Positions 37,353-48,500 of a DNA stretch of 64,000 nt are shown here, piece by piece. This stretch comes from Phoronis australis (Eukaryota; Phoronida; Phoronidae). The stretch's first letter is position 1. Every line of letters begins with the position of its first letter. The DNA lies in NCBI GenBank assembly GCA_002633005.1, contig NMRA01000082.1, positions 408,576 to 472,575 on the forward strand. The letters run 5' to 3'. The notes beneath the pieces are model-generated. The model saw only the letters and a program-made list of their open reading frames with translations, made no database searches and was not told the DNA's origin. A program made the position numbers and the translations under genes.

Positions 37353-39403
37353 AATAACGGTGAAAGGAGAACAAATACAAGACGCTGTTCCTGGATTGTG
37401 ACGGTTACAAAGATATGTCATGACCAACAACTGTGTGAACTTTATTGAACTGAAATTCGGTATAGATTGTAATGTCCTGATTAGCGTTACGTCCTCATTT
37501 CAATGATGCAATTTTCTGCACTGTATATTTGTGATGTATTGCCATGACCGACAATCCACGTACCGTTATATGTCGGACTATGCAAAAAGCTGCGATCTGT
37601 AGACACAAAAACCTTGCGAAAAAGCTAGACGGGTGCAAGTATGAACAAGATATCACCATGTATTACTGGCAAAGCACGTGGTCACACTTATAGCTTTACT
37701 CTTGAGTGTCTAGTGACAAGGGAAGTATACGAACGCTGCTTTGTGTCACCAGAAAAATGGCGATAAATCGTATAAGAATGTTGTAAGATGAAGACAAAGA
37801 AGAACTAAAGTCTCTTCGTGAAAGAAGGACGGGCGAGTTTTGTGCAGATTGTGCTCAAACTTCAAACTGTGATTCTACTGTATGCCAAACTAGTTAAGAG
37901 TCGTTTTATCTGAGGTCGTGCGACCAGTCGTACCTAAGACTATGTTATCGTACATTTTTTACCGACACACAGTTCCTTAAATTGGCCTATGACGACAGCC
38001 ATTTATTGTGCATACGTTCTACGTTAGGATTTGCTTTTTTGCTTTTTCCTCTTCAGCGTTAATTTTGCAATCACCCGCCTAAGTGCTACCAGACGTACGA
38101 CTATAGATAAAACGTGTCCTTGCAGTGCGAGGCTACTCTCTACTCTGTTTTATATCCATAAATGTATTTGTCATATGGGTTCGCTATTACATTGCGGTAT
38201 TTCGTCCGTACTTGGTTGTTTTAAATTCATTAGAAAGGCGACTTCTGTTGGAGTTAAACCTTTATCCTCGGTTGGGCCTAAAACGTTTTCTTGCACAGCC
38301 CGTCATTATTCTGTGTTCCCAACCACGAATCTTGTTTCTGTTTGATATGATATACGCTTTCAAGAGACACAGGCGAACAGAGGAGTTCTTAAGAGTGTAC
38401 ACCGCTTAAGAGTCAAACGGTGGTGTACCCCAGTCTAGAGTATTGCTTTCTCAAAGACGTTCACCACGCAACCGAGAGTGTCACTGTCGTGGTTGCCAGT
38501 CAAACTTATCCTTGACATTCAAATTTAACCCTGGACATATCTCTTACACAGATTGCCGCTAAATTAGTTTATATTCCTACGATGGAGTCGTTACTTAGGG
38601 TAAAAAATAGCATCATTGATTCTGGTCTGTGTCCGCCTTATTTGGAAATATGCGCTTCGTTTAAAGAAACAAGAAGGATGTTGATTCATTTTAGCAGGAA
38701 TTAAGTGATGCATGAAAAAAGGACCCTCTCCAATTTCAGCTGGAATGGTTTTCTTTTTGAAAATACGGAAAGCTGTAAAATACGCCAACCTTCAAGAACA
38801 CCACAGACCAGAACCAATTGCGCTATCTCCTTTGGCTATTTTTTGTGAATAATGTCATCCGTCTTTTTGGAGAATCAACAATGCGTGACAGTAATTGGTT
38901 TCCAATTTTGAACATTCCACATACTGTTAACGTTTTATCCTTGTGACTGTCGCTTGACCAAATTTCAAATGTTGGTTTACAACAGAAAACTCGATTTCTG
39001 TCATTCGGGAAATGGCGCTATTGTAACGTTAAACCGGCATGAGGCAAGTTCAAAAACATGAATTTCAAAATAAAAATTATTTATTGTCTCGAATACAAAA
39101 GTTACGCATTACATGAAAACTGCGAAATGGGACCAAATTCATGCAATGTAATAAAATATCACTACATAGTTGGCAATGAGAATGTGTCGACATGTTTTGA
39201 AATCAGAAGACTGAAAGAATTTATTCGGTCGTCACAATAAATATTATGTTAGGTATTCAAGGTAAGGATATTAGTGTATTTGTGCAAAAACGTAAACCAG
39301 AGTTAAGATCCTGATGAAAGCAAAACAAAAAAATCGTATTACAGTAAAAAATTAATGAGCAAAAATCTGTTGTTTCAAAAAGCGGTCTCCACTAAAACTA
39401 TTA
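37353..39403. other. DMGDH 3' region and spacer, no gene seen
   Basis: This stretch follows the DMGDH stop codon and probably holds its 3' untranslated region. I found no clear AATAAA in the first 600 bases. The open frames are short and unrecognised, the longest about 104 codons at 38031-38345. Confidence 0.5.
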
Positions 39404-39580
39404 TTAAAATACCTTAATAATATAATAACATAATAATATACTGCGATAAATATAAAGGCCGCTAATCGTCATTTGGCCATATAAGTTTAATTCACATTCA
39501 GCTGTCTTTACGTAAACTTTTGGTCTCTTTGCACCTCTGAACCAAGTGGTCCCCACAGTACCTGACCTTGATGAAGAGGA
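39404..39580 (-). CDS. Candidate terminal exon of the large unknown gene
   Basis: The long frame upstream contains a good donor, ATG|GTAAGAG, at 39961/39960, in phase 0. A polypyrimidine tract and acceptor, TTTCTTTCAG, end at 39581. Splicing there continues in phase into 58 codons beginning SSSSRSGTVGTTWFRG and ending at a TAA at 39404. The spliced tail would replace the last 18 residues of the unspliced frame. Both ends are possible. I favour splicing because the donor and acceptor are both strong, but nothing in the tail is recognised. Confidence 0.4.
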   Translation of the reverse strand, partial: SSSSRSGTVGTTWFRGAKRPKVYVKTAECELNLYGQMTISGLYIYRSILLCYYIIKVF

Positions 39581-39906
39581 CTGAAAGAAAAACAAATATT
39601 TTGAGAAATTACCAAGTATTATCGAAAAGTAATGTGAGAGATAAACCTACGTAGTGTATTACATAATTTTGTACAAGCTTTGATGTAGTCATTGATATTT
39701 ACAATTTTATGATTTTCGTTTTCTTAGCTTTTAGTATCCTTTACCTCATCCATCTGGTCTAGTACATAACACCTACAGTATGAGCTTCAGGTTACCATAG
39801 AAACATGGACAGAATTGAATGCAAACCATACAGTGGTTATGCTAGCAGGGTCTTAGGAGGATTGTGAACTTAAGACAGCCAATGCCTTGGCTTGTTGTAA
39901 TAAACA

Positions 39907-42900
39907 CTATAATAGTAACCCAAGTCCATGCTGTATAGGGAAGAAATAAACTTCTCTTACCATTTTGCTCCTCGCCATAGGTATCCGTGTTGGGTCGTCG
40001 GAAGAGTTGCGTTTCACTCCCTTGCCGTGCCGGGCGGTACTGTTCTGTACAATGGCGCTCGATAGTGTTGGACCCGCAGTATCTACACAACCCTTCCCAC
40101 GCTTTTTGGCCTTTTTGCCACCAAATTGGTCTGGACTTCGTCGCTTGCGTTTCCTGTCAGAAGTCATAGTCAGGACGTTTGCCATCACGTGGTTGTAGCT
40201 CATGTCTTCGTCCCCATATCGCCATCCCAGATGCATTGAAAGTCGATTAGTTTTTGCCCACTGGTTTTTACACAACTGTGTTTTAGTCTGACCAGCATCA
40301 CGTAGAAGTTCGCGTTTTGCAGGCTCAGAACTGGAGTTGCTCTGTTCACCATTCTGGCATAAGCTAAACACATCAACTTCAAGAGAAGGTTGAAGGTCAC
40401 AGTGGTCACTACCCAGACTCTCCTTGTCGCTGTTGGTATTGGTATTCAGCAGGGAATCAGCATTTGTCTGTTTAGCGTTGCTCACCTGTTTTTGTCTGGA
40501 TGACCCGGTTCGCTGTATTCTGCTGGCTTTCTGACTATCCTCTGGCTCAGTCCATGAGGTCTTAGGCAACGTTTTAAATAAGAAGCTGTCCACCCAATTA
40601 CAGAAGCCGATCAATTCGATGCCATGCTCGAAGTACATGCTGTGTTTAACCATAGAGACGGTATAGTCTATAGTGAGATTGATTTGCTTTTCTGCAAAAT
40701 ATTTTTTATCTTCGTCAGACCAGAAATCTCTGTTCCTGCCTGTCAATGATTTCGGCTGCTCCATCCTGTTTCCCCCTGGCCACAACTGACATGTGGACAC
40801 AAACTGAGAGGCACACAAGCCCTCTGCAACCGGTGTAACTTCGTGCAGTTCCATGTAACAGACTTTCATATCGCTCATTATGTTGAAACAACTGTACATC
40901 TTGGTGGCTATGGTTTCAACACTATCCACCGGTTTTGCATTCAATGCAGTGTCCATCCACTCCAGGTTAGGATGGTTACCCATATACACAAACAACCTTT
41001 TGTTGGCTCCTGCTTCTTTCAAGATACACAGGTTATGGTTGTTCACTGCAGCCAGTAGTCTGGGAGCGTCACACTCGGTGCCAGCTAGATTGAAGAACCA
41101 GAGGTGTTTGTTGTGTGCGGTGTTTGAACAGGGAGTTCGTTGTTGTCCAGGATTAGTATAGAGAGGGTCACACTTGTTCGAAGATCTATAACTTCTGTCA
41201 GTGTGTATTCGTTGTTGTTCATGACCGATACAGGGAGTATTACAAGTGCTTTGATTGTAATAACTTTTGACATGGGCGAGAGGGTCACCTGTGCTTCGAG
41301 ACGCATTACTTCTGCTATGGTTGAGTAGGTCACCTGTGTTTTTAGTCTGGTCACTTCTGCCACGGGGTTGAGGGTCTTCTGTGCTTTCAGTCTTAAGGCT
41401 ACGGTGGAGAGGGTCTCCTGTGACTTGAGACTTGCATTTCACGCCACGTGTGAGAGCGTCTTCTATGATTTGACTCTCATCTTTCATGCGATAGGGGATA
41501 GGGTCAGATATACCTTGAGTTTGATCACTCTTGTCACGGGGGAGAGAGTCATCGGGTCTTTGCGTCTCACCACTTTGATCACGGAGGTTTCGTTGCTGTT
41601 CTTGTCTAACATAGAGAAAGGCACCTGAGCGCTGAGTCTCATCACTTCTACCAAAGGAGAGAGTGTCACCTGTGGTTTGAGTGTTTCCGTCATGGGAAAG
41701 AAATTCACCTGTGCCTTGAATCTCAACATTTCCGCATTGGGGGAGAGAGTGACCGGTGCTTTGATACTCAATATTTTTGTGATGGGATAAACGCTCACCT
41801 GTGCTTTGGGAATTACCACTTCTGTCATTAGGGTGAGTGTTACATATGTGTTGAGCGCCAACGCTTCTGTTTCGTAGTTGTTCATGACCAATGCAGGCAG
41901 GGTCCCCTGTACTTCGATTGTTATCAGTTCTACCGTGGTTGTTCTGAGCAGACGTCAAGGAGTAGTTTATAGCTCTTTCAATATCGTTTGCGTTAAATTG
42001 CAAAATAGGCTGAGCATCAATTCCTCCGTTGATGGAAGAAACAACATCGTGATCTCGACTGCTCCTCTGAACATTCCCACAACTAATCGTTCTAAAGTCT
42101 GACACTACAGATGTCATCTGCCCACGTTTTCTTTCATGCAGATGATCTTTTACCTTCTTCAGCGCAATGAGCCTGTTCATCAACTGCTCCAGGGAAGGAA
42201 TAACAATCACAGACTTGTACAGATGTTTCTTAATGACTGCCCTCTGTTGCTCCGTGAGGGAACTAGACACAGCTAACTTTTCCAGTGTCTTCTTAGGCAG
42301 CTGTAAGATGTCGGATTTGGCCGAGAGTCCCAAACTGTTTTTTTCCGCCACAGTAAATAACGGCACATTGTTAGCAAAAGCCCAGGTCATTAATTTCACA
42401 GATTCAAGTCTAGTGTCATTCTTTCGTCTGGATGTTTTGTGTCGCATAGCAGGTATGACAACTCTGTCTTGTTGAGATGAATAGCCTTTCTCAACAGATG
42501 AACCCTGGCGGCTTTTGTTTGTGCCAACTAAAGTTGCAGCCGAAATATTCCTCTCAAAAGACGAACCATGGGTGGTTCTGCTTGTCACAACTAAACTTTT
42601 CAGTGGACACTCATTGTGTATAGAAGCTTTACATTTCAGTCCCGTATACGGGCATGGCTTTGCAAACTCATTGCCATCACTGGTGACCAGGGAAGCATGT
42701 TTCAGGGTTGCAACATTTTCCACACATCTTCTATGAGCATCACGTCTCTTCTCCACTGACAGCTGCATCAAACCGCTAGCCACAGCCTCCCCAACGATCC
42801 TACGACTGGCCTCGCTGATAATCGTGGTTCTCACTAAATTTTCAACACGTTGCTTGCCGATATTAGCGAGCCACTCATTGTGGGCATGCTCCACGCACTG

Positions 42901-45540
42901 GTCCACCGTCAGTTTGGCCAGTGCTTTTAGATGTTGTTCTGATGCAGTCCCGTCCTCCCCAGTCTCGACTTCGCTGTTCTCATGCTCTTCTGCAATGGAA
43001 GACTCTCCCACATTTGTGTCTGAATTGCAACGTGATCCGTCTCGATTAGTACCATCACTGCAGGTGGCACTGACTGGTACATTACTCTCATATTGTGTTA
43101 GCACCTTGGATCTCTGTTGTGGCGTGGAACATGGTGAATCAGAATTTACCTCTTTTATAGAGTTGTCATCCAAAACAGGCTCTTCTTGCACAAAGGCTGC
43201 CAGCCGTATATGTCGTTCTTTTCCTTTACAGACCTGCACGATGTCGTCCACCGAGCTACCACCTGGTAAATTGGACCAACCTGGGTTTTGAGAAAGCCCC
43301 CTCTTACCATTCTCATATCTTTCATTTTCACAGTCACCATCAACACTCGTTTGTTCCTTGTGGTTGTGCTCTGTGACTGTGAACCTAACACCCTTTTGGT
43401 CGTCTGGCAACTCAAAGTACCTGTTGGTTTCGTGAAACTTAGGCCAGCAGTCCTGATTGCCACTCTTTTGAAGTTTTGAACCGGATTCGACGTTGTCCTC
43501 GAAAACAGGTTGATTTGACTTTGCTGCGAACTTCTCGGTTATTTTCCTAAATTCTTGGTCAATCATCCTCTGCATTTGAGCTTCTCTGCTGCCAAAGTCA
43601 TCATGCGCTTTTCTTGAAATTGTGGGGATCTCATTATTACAACAAAAATCTCCTGCTTTAGAAGACCTCTTCAATTTATTGGTTTTATTCTCTGTAGAAT
43701 CGTAAAGATGTTGCTTGTCAGCTGACATCACCATTCCAATGACAACGCTGTTACTGTTGCCAGGTTTACCTGAACAGAGTTTAAGGATGTGTTTGCACGA
43801 GGGATCCACCTTGCCAACGGACCACGGGACAATAAATCCGTTAGAAAACTCATTGCAGATGGTCAGGAAATGCCCAGTTGGCATATTTTCAAATATGGCA
43901 TATTCGCCACTCGGGTGCAGACTGTCGAAGAGGCAGCGCTTGATGGATTTCTCTCTGTCATATTCTAAATATACGGGGGTGATGTCGCAACACAGAGACG
44001 TGATGATCTGTCCTCCGATCACGGCGGACATCACATACGGTGGGGGATTCTTGTTGGACGACGCAGGCAGTGGTATCTCAAATACCCTTCTAGCCTGTCG
44101 CAAGGCTTGGTGGAGTCTTGACGGATACTTCCCGGTTAAAGTCTCATCACCAGGTGTCGTTTGGTTGTCGTTTTGGAGGACCGTATTATCAACCGTATTA
44201 AGAGCTTTTAGCATAGTTGTTGTTGTTCGCATGCCTGTCGACGACTGCATGCTGGGGTGTTCCGTTTTATCTGTGACAGGGACTGGCGCCAATTCTGAGT
44301 TCTCTATTTTGTTTCCTTGATCAAGTGTAGGACTTTCCATGGAAGGTGACACTTGCACCTTGGCGGTGATTTCATCAGTTGACTGTAGACGTGTATGTAA
44401 AGATGTGTTGGTCATGTTCAGAGCTCTATGTCCGTCGATAAGCTGTTCCATTGAAGACATAACTGTACCCGGCTTGTGTAGATGGCGCTTTATGGCTTTC
44501 TTCTGTCGGTCTGTAAGGGAACTGGACTCAGCTAACTTCTGCAGGGTCTTGTGGGACAGCTGTGTTATATCAGATTTTGCCGAGAGCCCTATGTTGTTCT
44601 TTTCCGCCACCGTAAGTACCTGCGCCTTGTCAGCGAGAACCGAGGCCTTTAAATGCACCGGTTTGGAGTTGTCAAGTCCAGGGCCAGTCTTCGGAGTGAT
44701 TACTCTGGTTAACAGGGAGGAACTAACATCTGCTTCCAGCAGGGATGAAGTTTCTTTCTCAACAAATGACGCCTGGCAGTTCTTGCCTGTCCCAATTACG
44801 GTAATCATTGGGCAGTAACAGTGCTTCAATTTCGTACACGAGTGTAACTTTGCCGAGACATGATCGTCCTCGCTGACTAGGGCAGCATGTTTTTTGGTGA
44901 TAACAGCCCCCACACATCTCGTAGGCACATCACGGCCCTTCTCCACTGACAGCTGCACCAGACTGCTAGCCAAAACCTCCTTCACAGTCGTGCGACTGGC
45001 TTCGCTGACAATTGAGTTTTTGACGACTTCTTCAACGAGTGATTTGCTGATGTTAGCGAGCCACTCACTGTGCGCATGCGCCACGCACTGTTCCACCGTC
45101 TGTTTGGCCAGTGCTTTCAGATGTTGTTCTGATGCATCCATATCTTCTTCAGACTCACCCTCGATGGATGCACTGTTTTCCGTAGTGATCAACTCGACCA
45201 CATTGGAGCATGAAATGTCACTTGCCCCGTCATCCTTCTTACGGTCACTGCAGGTGACGCTGGTTGGTGCATTGCTGTTACCCTTCTGTCTGCTGTCTCG
45301 TCTTTTACGTTTACTCGAGGTTTTACCAGGCTTGTCTGGTGTCATGCTATCAATTTTTTCCTGGAAGCTATTGAGCTGATCTAGCATTGCATACAGCTGA
45401 TTAGTAGTTTCTTCAGGCAACTGGCTCAAGTCAGATTTTGCAGACAAACCTAAAGAGTTTTTCAACTTACACAAGCGTTCTGCTTCTGACGGAGGATCAT
45501 TTGTGACTTTTCTCTTGGAACGCTTGTCTCTTCTGCCCAT
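39907..45540 (-). CDS. Large unrecognised protein with duplicated modules and 15-residue repeats
   Basis: An open frame of 1877 residues starts at the ATG at 45540 (MGRRDKRSKRK). An acceptor-like TTTACAG lies 16 bases upstream, so a spliced 5' leader is likely. I do not recognise the family. Three copies of an LGLSAKSD module lie near residues 30, 318 and 1070. The second and third continue with SSLT(D/E)(R/Q)Q and a predicted helical stretch. Two copies of a helical ALAKxTVxQCVxHAH module lie near 140-225 and 870-955. A possibly globular region at about 490-610 contains PPPYVMSAVIGGQIITSLCC. Twelve or so 15-residue repeats, consensus (S/T)GDPL, span about 1245-1435. A second possibly globular region (about 1480-1670) begins HLWFFNLAGTECDAPRL. 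Basic clusters at the N terminus and near 1795-1815 (RKRKRRS, KKAKKRGK) suggest a nuclear protein. No reverse transcriptase, integrase or transposase motifs are seen. A donor at 39960 may splice the 3' end. Confidence 0.75.
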   Translation of the reverse strand: MGRRDKRSKRKVTNDPPSEAERLCKLKNSLGLSAKSDLSQLPEETTNQLYAMLDQLNSFQEKIDSMTPDKPGKTSSKRKRRDSRQKGNSNAPTSVTCSDRKKDDGASDISCSNVVELITTENSASIEGESEEDMDASEQHLKALAKQTVEQCVAHAHSEWLANISKSLVEEVVKNSIVSEASRTTVKEVLASSLVQLSVEKGRDVPTRCVGAVITKKHAALVSEDDHVSAKLHSCTKLKHCYCPMITVIGTGKNCQASFVEKETSSLLEADVSSSLLTRVITPKTGPGLDNSKPVHLKASVLADKAQVLTVAEKNNIGLSAKSDITQLSHKTLQKLAESSSLTDRQKKAIKRHLHKPGTVMSSMEQLIDGHRALNMTNTSLHTRLQSTDEITAKVQVSPSMESPTLDQGNKIENSELAPVPVTDKTEHPSMQSSTGMRTTTTMLKALNTVDNTVLQNDNQTTPGDETLTGKYPSRLHQALRQARRVFEIPLPASSNKNPPPYVMSAVIGGQIITSLCCDITPVYLEYDREKSIKRCLFDSLHPSGEYAIFENMPTGHFLTICNEFSNGFIVPWSVGKVDPSCKHILKLCSGKPGNSNSVVIGMVMSADKQHLYDSTENKTNKLKRSSKAGDFCCNNEIPTISRKAHDDFGSREAQMQRMIDQEFRKITEKFAAKSNQPVFEDNVESGSKLQKSGNQDCWPKFHETNRYFELPDDQKGVRFTVTEHNHKEQTSVDGDCENERYENGKRGLSQNPGWSNLPGGSSVDDIVQVCKGKERHIRLAAFVQEEPVLDDNSIKEVNSDSPCSTPQQRSKVLTQYESNVPVSATCSDGTNRDGSRCNSDTNVGESSIAEEHENSEVETGEDGTASEQHLKALAKLTVDQCVEHAHNEWLANIGKQRVENLVRTTIISEASRRIVGEAVASGLMQLSVEKRRDAHRRCVENVATLKHASLVTSDGNEFAKPCPYTGLKCKASIHNECPLKSLVVTSRTTHGSSFERNISAATLVGTNKSRQGSSVEKGYSSQQDRVVIPAMRHKTSRRKNDTRLESVKLMTWAFANNVPLFTVAEKNSLGLSAKSDILQLPKKTLEKLAVSSSLTEQQRAVIKKHLYKSVIVIPSLEQLMNRLIALKKVKDHLHERKRGQMTSVVSDFRTISCGNVQRSSRDHDVVSSINGGIDAQPILQFNANDIERAINYSLTSAQNNHGRTDNNRSTGDPACIGHEQLRNRSVGAQHICNTHPNDRSGNSQSTGERLSHHKNIEYQSTGHSLPQCGNVEIQGTGEFLSHDGNTQTTGDTLSFGRSDETQRSGAFLYVRQEQQRNLRDQSGETQRPDDSLPRDKSDQTQGISDPIPYRMKDESQIIEDALTRGVKCKSQVTGDPLHRSLKTESTEDPQPRGRSDQTKNTGDLLNHSRSNASRSTGDPLAHVKSYYNQSTCNTPCIGHEQQRIHTDRSYRSSNKCDPLYTNPGQQRTPCSNTAHNKHLWFFNLAGTECDAPRLLAAVNNHNLCILKEAGANKRLFVYMGNHPNLEWMDTALNAKPVDSVETIATKMYSCFNIMSDMKVCYMELHEVTPVAEGLCASQFVSTCQLWPGGNRMEQPKSLTGRNRDFWSDEDKKYFAEKQINLTIDYTVSMVKHSMYFEHGIELIGFCNWVDSFLFKTLPKTSWTEPEDSQKASRIQRTGSSRQKQVSNAKQTNADSLLNTNTNSDKESLGSDHCDLQPSLEVDVFSLCQNGEQSNSSSEPAKRELLRDAGQTKTQLCKNQWAKTNRLSMHLGWRYGDEDMSYNHVMANVLTMTSDRKRKRRSPDQFGGKKAKKRGKGCVDTAGPTLSSAIVQNSTARHGKGVKRNSSDDPTRIPMARSKMVREVYFFPIQHGLGLLL
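41230..41805 (-). repeat. Tandem 45-base coding repeats
   Basis: Read on the plus strand, GGGTCACCTGTG and its variants recur every 45 bases at about 41282, 41327, 41372, 41411 (one 39-base step), 41456, 41501 and 41546, and onwards to about 41800. On the coding strand each unit gives 15 residues such as TGDLLNHSRSNASRS and TGDPLAHVKSYYNQS. The flanks carry a related motif, PCIGHEQQR or ACIGHEQLR. Confidence 0.85.
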
Positions 45541-45555
45541 TGTTTGTTATTTGAT

Positions 45556-48500
45556 CTGTAAACATGAAACGGGTTAGTTCTCATTGTTACAAACTGGACT
45601 CTGAAAATCTCAGACAAACAAGACATGGAATAGCCCAAACAAATTAAATTACAGTTCACCTCGTTTTGGACATATCATATACGCTCTGGTATAATCCAAC
45701 ATCAAGCTATAAGTCCCCGTACTTTGGCTTATTCACTGCTATGAGCTCGCTACTCTCGTATTAACCCACATCAAATTTCCTCACATTTCTTAAACCCACC
45801 TTCTCGAGTACGAACTTAGAAAATCATACATCTCAGTCCAAAGCTGCCTAAGCAGCTTGGAAACGATACTGCTAAATTAGTTAGGTGTGCCCCTAACTTC
45901 GACGACTACTGGCGCGTAACTGTGGATAATTCTGGACGTATTGCATCAGCAAATGCCTGAACTCCAAAAATGCTGTCAAAGTTTCCCGCTAGAGGCTCCA
46001 TTCCATATAAACGGAAAAAACGCACAACACAATTCTTCCTAACTTTGGACTGAATAGGATGAGGCAGATGAATAATTCTTACGGTATTCGTCAGTTTTCG
46101 TATTACAACTGATAATTAATAACGTTTTAAGAATTTTGACAAAATATTTGAAATGTCATTAATGTGACAAAGAGTGCGACTTGGGTGTTTCTCGTATTGT
46201 AAACGAGGATCCTTTTTAAACGGTATCATCTAGCAGCATCTTTTGCAGTCAATATATCAAAACGGGGACTTTTTAAAAACTATTTAGGTTGATATGTATT
46301 GTGTCCATTTCATATCTGTTGACACAAATTTTCATAATTATATATAACAATTGCAACAAAATCTCATATAAAACTTGTTCAATTCGTTGTACCCTATGAG
46401 CGATAAAGGTAAAATATTATTCTTTATTCATTAGAACGACGATTAGTTCAAATTAAGAACCAGAAAGATTTTATGATCAGAAAATGATCAAATATAAACA
46501 AAATCGCTACTTATAACAAATTCACAGCTTTGAGACTCAAGAGATGCAAAAATTATGCAAGCAAAAGTTTTGGTTTACCAAAATATTTCTCAATTTTAGT
46601 TGCTGGTGTATTTTACATATTTGACGTGCTCTAAAAACTTTTGCCACTAAATGCAGAATACATTCAGTACAAACTGCCTGCAAAATAACATTTATAAGTT
46701 AACCAAAAGTGCATATGCTTTAGTAACTCCAAATCGCACTCCTCGTTACATTAATGACTGTTCAAACGGTTATCAAAATCTCTAAAATCGGATCATCTTG
46801 AGTTCTAACACGTGTGTGAATCTAATTACAATCCAGTTTTAGAGTTTTCTAATAGAAGATTGGGTTTTGCAGAAAAATATAAAAACTATTTGTGCCATTA
46901 AGCACTTTCCGATGCGCTGGGTCGAGAGCTGGTACCCGCCAATAGTTACCATCCAGGGAGTGATCCAAATCGAAAACTGAAGTACAACGAAAATACGAAA
47001 CATGCCGACGGTCTTATACACAGATTTCCGATACAACCCACCCGTGCATAAGCCCACCTTTATTTTTGAAGCTGTCTAATTACAAATACGTCAGTTTTTA
47101 CCAGAGCGGACATGGTAATGCAGTGCAACTGATGTAACACAGACCTCCCAACAAATGTCTAGAAATATGGAAAGGTTAAGAAAAGGGGATGAGTTAACAC
47201 AGCAAGCACTAGATGTAATACGAAAGACTATCTGCTGATAATTTTGCTTAAAGGCTGAGACGCCCGCAGCCTTTCGGAGTCAGAACCGTTGCAGACTCCT
47301 CAGGCCAGATACATGTAGACACATGAAACTAACATAGGTAAGTAGTACAACAGGTAAGACACACTGAGTTTACACTGTGTGACTTGTTCACAATGTTACA
47401 CTTTCAGTCTCAACAACTGGTCATTTGGTTTTCATGAAAATTGTCTAAAAAGTATCGAAATACGTTCCAGAGTAAGTAAAACGTGCCAAATTGACCAAAA
47501 GCGCCTTAAAATGCAACATTGCTGTATAATGGATATTTCTAACCGCAATCTTCTACTTTGATATGTGTTTCAGTGGCTGAAGGATGAACACGTGGCCATC
47601 TTTGACACCTGAAAATAAAGGGAAACAATATTCAGTGACAGTCACATTTTCTTTAACAAGTTTAATAGTTTCGGAAAAAACTTACATGTACGAAGTTTTT
47701 AAAATAGTCACTGCAAATTAGCTTCAAAAACACATACATAGCACAAGATTTGTTTTACCTCATTCTATTTAAACAATATAGAACCATCAAATCTGCGATA
47801 ACGTTCTTTCAGATAAATCGTAAACCAACACTTACAATAACAAAAAACGAGTTCGCGACATTACTAACCATTAGTTGCTTCTTTGAAATACGGCCCATGG
47901 TGTCAAAGAGAAGTCAACATATGTCATCCATCAGCCTGAAAAATCTAACGGATACAGTTAGCATGATTTGTTGAATTTTGATGAATAACAAAAATGGATG
48001 TTTCTTCACTTTAACTCCAGAATTTTATTGGATGGATCTAGATCTCAAAAGGTGGAATTGTTGGGAGGCCTACATACCATGCTTAAGTTGTCTCCATTAT
48101 CGTAAGTGAGCTTGCCACAAGTTGCAAAAAGCTTTTGTTACAACTTATTAGTTAACCCAAATAACTTTTGATCACACGACACAAGTTGCAAAATGGGTCT
48201 CATCTTGCTCTTTACTCGGATTAGAGGTGGATTATGGGATTGCGGACAACTGATTTTTGCTATTGCTGAAGGTCAGGGTCACTGAGCTTACTGGCTTGTA
48301 ACCGCCGTTCATTTCGTAGGCCGATCATGGTCACGAACCACATGTCATTTACTCTCAAACCCAGAATTCAGTCCTCATCAGAGTAAAGAACACGAAGACC
48401 AATAGTAATTTGAAAAATCAAGTTAGAAACTATGAAATCCACATGCTTACAGAGAATCGTAACACGCGTTAACTATTGCTTATTTGAGTTTGATTTTTCC

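Noticed and set aside
43715-44320. 201-codon frame on the plus strand
   Set aside because: It lies wholly antisense to the long unknown gene, whose repeat structure and codon pattern fit the minus strand.
44339-45379. Two further plus-strand frames of about 160 codons
   Set aside because: They are antisense shadows of the same long frame, with no independent support.
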